Assembly (NCBI RefSeq): GCF_022965805.1
Contig: NC_133114.1
Location: 3,060,761 to 3,124,760 of the forward strand
Direction: 5' to 3'
Origin: Primulina eburnea
Taxonomy: Eukaryota > Streptophyta > Magnoliopsida > Lamiales > Gesneriaceae
DNA: 64,000 bases
In this document: positions 58,476 to 64,000 of the stretch, one piece after another
Position numbering within the stretch: position 1 is the first letter of the stretch
Layout: the number at the start of each line of letters is the position of its first letter
The notes under the pieces: generated by a model
The model's database searches: none
Seen by the model: only the letters and a program-made list of their open reading frames with translations
What the model was told of the DNA's origin: nothing
Made by a program: the position numbers and the translations under genes

Positions 58476-61400
58476 ATGAAGTTTATGAAGCTTGGATCAA
58501 AACCTGATTCCTTTCAGACTGATGGGAACGGCATAAGGTGATTTTTTAAACCATTTTAAACTGAGTAATGTTAGCAATTGTTTTGACTGATTCTGAATTG
58601 ATTCGCTTCAACTTCTTGCCTAAATTTTCTATAAATTTGTTGTTTAATGTCCTTTTCTTTATGGTTTCAGATAGACACACCTTTGCACCCCCGTATGTGT
58701 AATGCATTGTTTAATTTGTTTTTCCTTTTTACAAGGAGATTGTCTGTACTAATTGTGGATCCAAGAATGCGGGTGGGGGGAAAGGCAGTGAGAGGGAGGC
58801 AGTGTCAGGCATTTTGGGGGGATGGAGCTTGAAAAAATTAGAGATATAATGTATAAAAACTAAAATTTTGATCGGTTGAGGGGGCATTCGTACCTTGCTC
58901 ACTGTTTGGTTCACCGCCCCTGCTGTCGTCGCAATTTTAAATTTTCTCGAGTTTGCATATGGTTTTCCACTAGATGTGAAGTCATTATTTTCTGTTGAAG
59001 TAATGTTTCCGAAGAGAGTGCTTATGCGGACTAATGATTCTTCCCCTATACATCCTGGCCTGATTAGTTTTTCATGAAGTAGTACCGGAAAATTTGATCT
59101 CTTTTTTTGATTTTATGTTGAAACATTGCTCTTCTTCATTTGTCGGTTGGGAAACTTACCAGTCCTGGTGTCAATATTTCTGACGACGATCCACCTTGGT
59201 TTATATGTTTTGATAGTTTATATGTACTGATTGTTTTGTTTCTCCTGAACTAATCAACGAGATCTGATCCCCTCGTATATTTACTGCTCAAAAGTGACTG
59301 ATAGAATTTCATCCGCAGATACGTGGCCACGGAGTTGGCAACAGATATTGTTGTTCATGTAGGTGACACAAAGTTCTATTTACACAAGGTAATGGCCATC
59401 TTACCATTTCTTTAACACCCATTTTCTGTAGATCAATCCAAACCCCTTTGTTTGCAATATCAACTTTAACTTGCTTTTATTTTTATTCTGCAGTTCCCCC
59501 TTGTCTCAAAAAGTGGACGCTTACAGAAGTTAGTTTCGTCAGCCAGTGAAGGAAATGGAGATGAAGTGCACATACAAGATATTCCGGGTGGATCAAGTGC
59601 TTTTGAAATATGTGCCAAGTTCTGTTATGGAATGACTGTTACTCTAAATGCTTACAACGTTGTCGCAGCACGATGTGCAGCCGAGTTTCTCGAAATGCAC
59701 GAGACCATAGACAAAGGTAACCTCATATACAAGGTCGATATTTTTCTTACATCCAGCATCTATAGAAGCTGGAAGGACTCAATTATCGTTCTTCAAACCA
59801 CAAAATCACTGCTTCCGATTTCGGAGGAATTGAAGTTAACGAGCCATTGCATAGATGCGGTTGCTTCAAAGGCATCACTTGATGTTTCCAAGGTGGACTT
59901 TTCCTACACGTATAATAACCAGAAAAAGAATCCTGAGGAAAATGGGGATGGTTTAGCCTTAAATGGTGTTAGAACCAGAATGGTACCTGATGATTGGTGG
60001 GTCGAAGACCTGTGCGAACTTGAAATAGATTTATTCAAACGGGTTATTGTCAGTATAAAAAATAAAGGAATAGTATGGAATGAAGTAGTTGGAGAAGCTT
60101 TAAAAGCATATGCTTATCGGAAGTTTCCTCCCTCCGGAAAGGGTGTAATTCAACAAAATGACGTCTCCAACTTACGATCCGTATTGGATACCATTGTTTG
60201 GCTCTTGCCCAGTGAAAAAGGTTCTGTATCTTGTAGTTTCTTGCTGAAGTTATTGAAAGCGGCCATCTCGGTTGACTCGGGAGAAACTGTAAGCATGGAG
60301 CTTATAAAAAGAATAGGGCAGCAATTGGAGGAGGCTTCAGTTAATGATATATTGATACGAGCCCATGAAAGAGAATCAATTATTTATGACATATCGATTG
60401 TCAAGAAAATACTCGAAGAATTTATTACACAAGATCGGCATGCCGAACCTGAAACAGAAAATGGCAATGAAATTCATGAGATCAGAAAGCCAGGAATCTT
60501 ATCTGAAGCATCGAAACTTATGGTTGCAAAGCTAGTCGACGGCTACCTAGCAGAGATCGCAAAGGACCCAAATCTACCTATGCCAACGTTCATTAGCGTC
60601 GCAGAAATGGTCTCTAGTTTCTCACGTCCGGCACACGACGGTCTGTATCGTGCCATTGATACATATCTCAAGGTAAAATCCCTCTTTCAACTGTGCATGG
60701 AGTTAGTTTTGAGAAATGCCACCTAGCAACGGATAGCATTTTATTTTTATCATTACCCTTAACAAGATTGTGAATAAATCAAACGTAACAAAAATGAGTA
60801 TTTTTGTTATATTCAAGCACATCTCAATTTTTTTAGCCAAATCAAAGCTAGATTTGAAGATTGAATGTCGAGAACTAGTTCAAGTTTCGCTTGACGCGGA
60901 GTTCGGATTCATGTTTAATTTTGAATATACGTGTAAAATCTTTGTAGATATTATTAGCTCACAAACCAGGCCCAAGCTGTCATAAATGATATTTAGTCTT
61001 AAATTTGGTTTTAAAATATTTATGTTTGGCTTGAGTTTGATATTTTAAAATATGAACTGAGAACAAAAGTTCATAGAAATTGCATCTTCCCCTTTCATCA
61101 GGTCAAACAACTGCCGTCCTGAATGCTCTCTGTTCTCATCTTTTTTATCTGTGTTTATCAACTGATTTTCTTTTGCAGGAGCATCCAGGTATCACCAAAA
61201 GTGATCGGAAGCGAATATGCCGGCTCATGGACTGCAAACGACTCACGTCAGATGCGTGCATGCATGCAGTTCAAAACGAGCGACTCCCTTTGCGAGTAGT
61301 TGTACAAGTCCTCTTTTTCGAGCAAGTTCGGGCCGCTGCTTCATCGGGCAGCACGACTCCTGATCTTCCAAAAGCCATAAAAGACCTCAACTGTGCCTCT

Positions 61401-61748
61401 TACGGGAGCTCAAGATCGGTTAATACTAATAACGATGAAGATTGGGACGGTGTTGCCTCAGCAGAAGAACTCAGAGCCTTAAGAGGAGAGCTGGCAGCTT
61501 TAAGATTGGGAAATGGAGTGGTAAATGACAGAAACATTGCAGAACATAGGATTAGTAACAGTGACAGGACTGCTGTTAGTAGGGTGAAAGGTTTGCTTAT
61601 TTCTAAAAAAATACTATCGAAAATTTGGTCGAGAAAAGGGAACGGGGCAGAAAATAGTGGATCGGACTCGTCTGAGAGTCTTGGCTCGAACAATCACGAC
61701 GATGCGAAGTTTACACCGACGAGGAAAGGGAGGCATTCTGTATCTTAG
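58476..61748 (+). CDS. NPH3/RPT2-like BTB-NPH3 protein, 4 exons
   Basis: Exons: 58476-58537, 59319-59388, 59494-60672 and 61179-61748, giving 626 aa. It starts '[15 protein letters not shown]', typical of this family. The BTB domain follows ('[20 protein letters not shown]', '[15 protein letters not shown]', '[20 protein letters not shown]'). The NPH3 domain begins '[20 protein letters not shown]' and ends '[20 protein letters not shown]', '[18 protein letters not shown]'. A short coiled coil ('[17 protein letters not shown]') and a basic Ser-rich tail ending 'RKGRHSVS' complete it. NRL proteins act at the plasma membrane as CUL3 substrate adaptors or scaffolds in phototropin and auxin-transport signalling. 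The best match from memory is the Arabidopsis At5g67385 type rather than NPH3 itself. The upstream leader is unusually long. Confidence 0.95.
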
Positions 61749-62121
61749 GATGGGAAAAGTACGTGAAAGATTTGATTTTTGTGGTCTTTTGTATGTTTTT
61801 TCCTTCATTTCATTTTAAGGACATCATTTAATTAGCATTGCTACGCAGTCAGATGTGAAGTTATGCTAAATGTCTGGTGTTTTTTTCAAGTCTTGTTTTT
61901 CGTCATCTATTTATGTATTGCATACATGTCTCTTGTAGGACCAAATGTGAAATTATAGTTGAATAATGGTTTGACTCAAATTTATTAAATCATTATATTT
62001 TTATAGTTTAAATGTTACGTTTTAATTGTTTTTTTTTATCGATAATTCATGTTAAAAAACTATGAATATATGTAAATGAGAATATAATCATCACTTGACG
62101 GTCATCGATATGAATAAACAA
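61749..62121. other. 3' flank of the NPH3-like gene
   Basis: Likely 3'UTR with T-rich runs. No further gene is seen. Confidence 0.45.
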
Positions 62122-62122
62122 T

Positions 62123-62307
62123 GGCAAAAACTTGTGTGAGACGGTCTCAAAGATCGTATTTTGTGAAATATATCTTTTATTTGGGTCATCCATGAAAAAA
62201 TATTATTTTTTATGTTAAAATTATTATTTTTTATTATGAATATAGATAGAGTTGACCCGTCTCACAAATACAGATTCGCGAGATCGTCTCACAAGAGACC
62301 TACTCAT
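62123..62307 (+). mobile_element. 'GAGAC' palindromic MITE, copy 22
   Basis: Full-length plus-strand copy flanked by ATAAACAAT and ATAAACAAA (8 of 9 identical), with ends GGCAAAAACTTGTG and GAGACCTACTC as in the reference copy. Confidence 0.92.
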
Positions 62308-62309
62308 AA

Positions 62310-64000
62310 ACAAATATAATAATTGGTTTTCTCTGTAATATATTTAAAAATGTATTTTGAAAGTGTGATTAATGAAAATCTTTATGTTACACAAATATAT
62401 TAAAATCGAGACAAATTAATCAAGGCTATCTTGGAATATTTATGATATACATATATATTTAAATCGAAACATTTAATCAATATTATATCTCGAAATATTT
62501 ATATTATACACATATCCAACTTGAATCATTAAATTTTGTTTTGAGAATATTATTATATGGTCTCAAAACATTTAATCCATGGCAACTTAAATAATATTTA
62601 ATAACCTTAACACATTTTCCAAAATATAAATATATTTGTATGATGTTAACGAATGTAATTTTGGCCAAAAAAATGTTATATTTCTATATTTAACATATTT
62701 TTTTGTTTATATAAGGTAGAGTATCTGTTGTTTTTGCAAAAAATATTATAACTTATAATTGCTTGTCAAAATGTAATAGATATTTAAGTTTAATAATAAC
62801 TACATAGATAACAAATCAAATTTGGACAAATTCTTATAGAATGTTTTTGTAAAAAAAAAGTATTAAAATTTGTTATAAGAATGAATATATGTTCGAACAA
62901 AAATTCCATATAAAAAAATTTACATTTAAAAAGTGTTTGAACAACTTCCTTTATTATTCTAAAACCGTAAAAAAACATATCTCAACTATTCAGTAAAAAC
63001 TATTCTTAGATAATTATTTAGTAAAAAAACATTTTTATAATTTTTTTTACAAAAATATTGTTCAATAACATATATACATTAAGTTTTTTCAATTATAAAA
63101 CACATAAAATATTTTTAGGAGCTAGAATGATATAAATAAAGATATCGAACACATAAAACTTGTGAGACGTATAACACGAGTTTTTGCCCAAAAAAATTAA
63201 ACAAATTAAATTTGCTATAGTCATCAATCTCTTAACATTATTTGACTCTCAATGCCATGGAAGGACAACAATTTCCCATGAGGCCAAATTAAAATGCTTC
63301 GAACATCCCAATTTAAAAATTATAAAATCTTATCCTCAGGCCTAGCTAGTATTTTATGATAATTGCCCTGATGCATCACTTATTCTTACTTTAAAACGAA
63401 AAAAAAAAAAATACAATTAAACAAGATTCAAGGGAATCAGAGTTTCCAAAGATTTGGTCCATAACTTACCATAAATATCTTATGTTCGGGACGATGTTTT
63501 GAGTTCGAGATTCAATTATAACAAACACCTCCCCGAAAAGGCCAAGATTTGTTAATGTAATTCTGAAATTTTAACTACACATTACTCTTTACAGATAAAG
63601 TTATAGACATATCAGCCATGGCTATTATATTGGAATGTACGTATATACAAACAAATTGCATTTAGTTGTATCTAATTGTGGATAAGATTAAGATGTCCAT
63701 TTGGACTATAATTCCAATGAATCTTTCTTAATCCAGTCTTAATTAGATAATCTTCGTATATAACGTTAATTTTATCTTGTGATTTTTGAACTCGTGTTCA
63801 CGTGTAGTTTATATATTTTTAAAATAATGTGAAACGAATATTTGCATACAAAACATAATATTAAACGTTTCTTGTTTATTTAAATTTTAATTTAAGGACA
63901 AATAGAACAGAAAATTAATTAATTAGGAGATAATCCCGTTTGCTGTAAATGTGTAATTTTTTTTAGTATCGGAGACACCAATTCTAATCCAACGAGCTTG
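62310..64000. other. AT-rich intergenic DNA with one MITE fragment
   Basis: 63152-63188 is a fragment of the 'GAGAC' MITE (AAAACTTGTGAGACGT... to GAGTTTTTGCC, both ends fused). The remainder is AT-rich with no open frame or RNA gene that I recognise. Confidence 0.45.

Overview
The window is AT-rich nuclear DNA of a flowering plant. Its genes have many exons with GT/AG introns, and it carries MITEs, TRIM, Helitron, CACTA, LINE and Ty1/copia remnants, with no bacterial gene layout. The proteins are eudicot-like. The very abundant 'GTGAGACGGTCTCAC' repeat reminds me of Lamiales (asterid) genomes, but that placement is from memory and weak. I found no tRNA, rRNA or CRISPR array.

Six protein-coding genes could be assembled exon by exon, plus one orphan exon. 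(1) 2.9-4.1 kb, +: a GNAT-type N-acetyltransferase-like protein in two exons. (2) 7.76-7.97 kb, -: an isolated defensin-like cysteine-rich exon. (3) 11.8-18.8 kb, +: a complete 12-exon vacuolar sorting receptor. (4) 23.5-25.4 kb, -: a complete five-exon RSL-type (subfamily VIIIc) bHLH transcription factor. (5) 38.1-44.3 kb, -: a complete nine-exon ZFPL1 homologue with a LINE fragment in an intron. (6) 47.1-50.0 kb, +: a complete nine-exon BUB3 spindle-checkpoint WD40 protein. (7) 58.5-61.7 kb, +: a complete four-exon NPH3/RPT2-like BTB protein with a likely 5'UTR intron. These are unrelated housekeeping, trafficking, cell-cycle and developmental genes, and I see no functional cluster among them.

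The rest is largely transposon debris. 0.07-2.14 kb is a hAT-type inverted-repeat shell around a CACTA remnant that carries two transposase-domain remnants and an interstitial telomere-like array. A structurally complete 384-bp TRIM retrotransposon lies at 6.48 kb. Tourist-like MITEs lie at 9.17 kb and probably at 36.0 and 44.7 kb, with a Helitron-like pair at 10.36 and 19.45 kb. Copia remnants lie at 20.1-20.4 and 32.2-34.8 kb, and a gypsy-like LTR fragment at 21.9 kb. A hAT MITE with a perfect 8-bp target duplication lies at 52.4 kb.

The dominant signal is a short (about 180 bp) palindrome-rich element present in about 23 copies, roughly 6% of the window. Seven copies sit in the same orientation between 29.6 and 31.8 kb. 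Several copies have recognisable 8-10-bp target duplications, which fix its ends. Copies lie immediately upstream of, inside and just downstream of the GNAT-like gene, and about 200 bp upstream of BUB3. This family is my best candidate for an under-described system. All exon boundaries are read by eye from splice signals and protein continuity.
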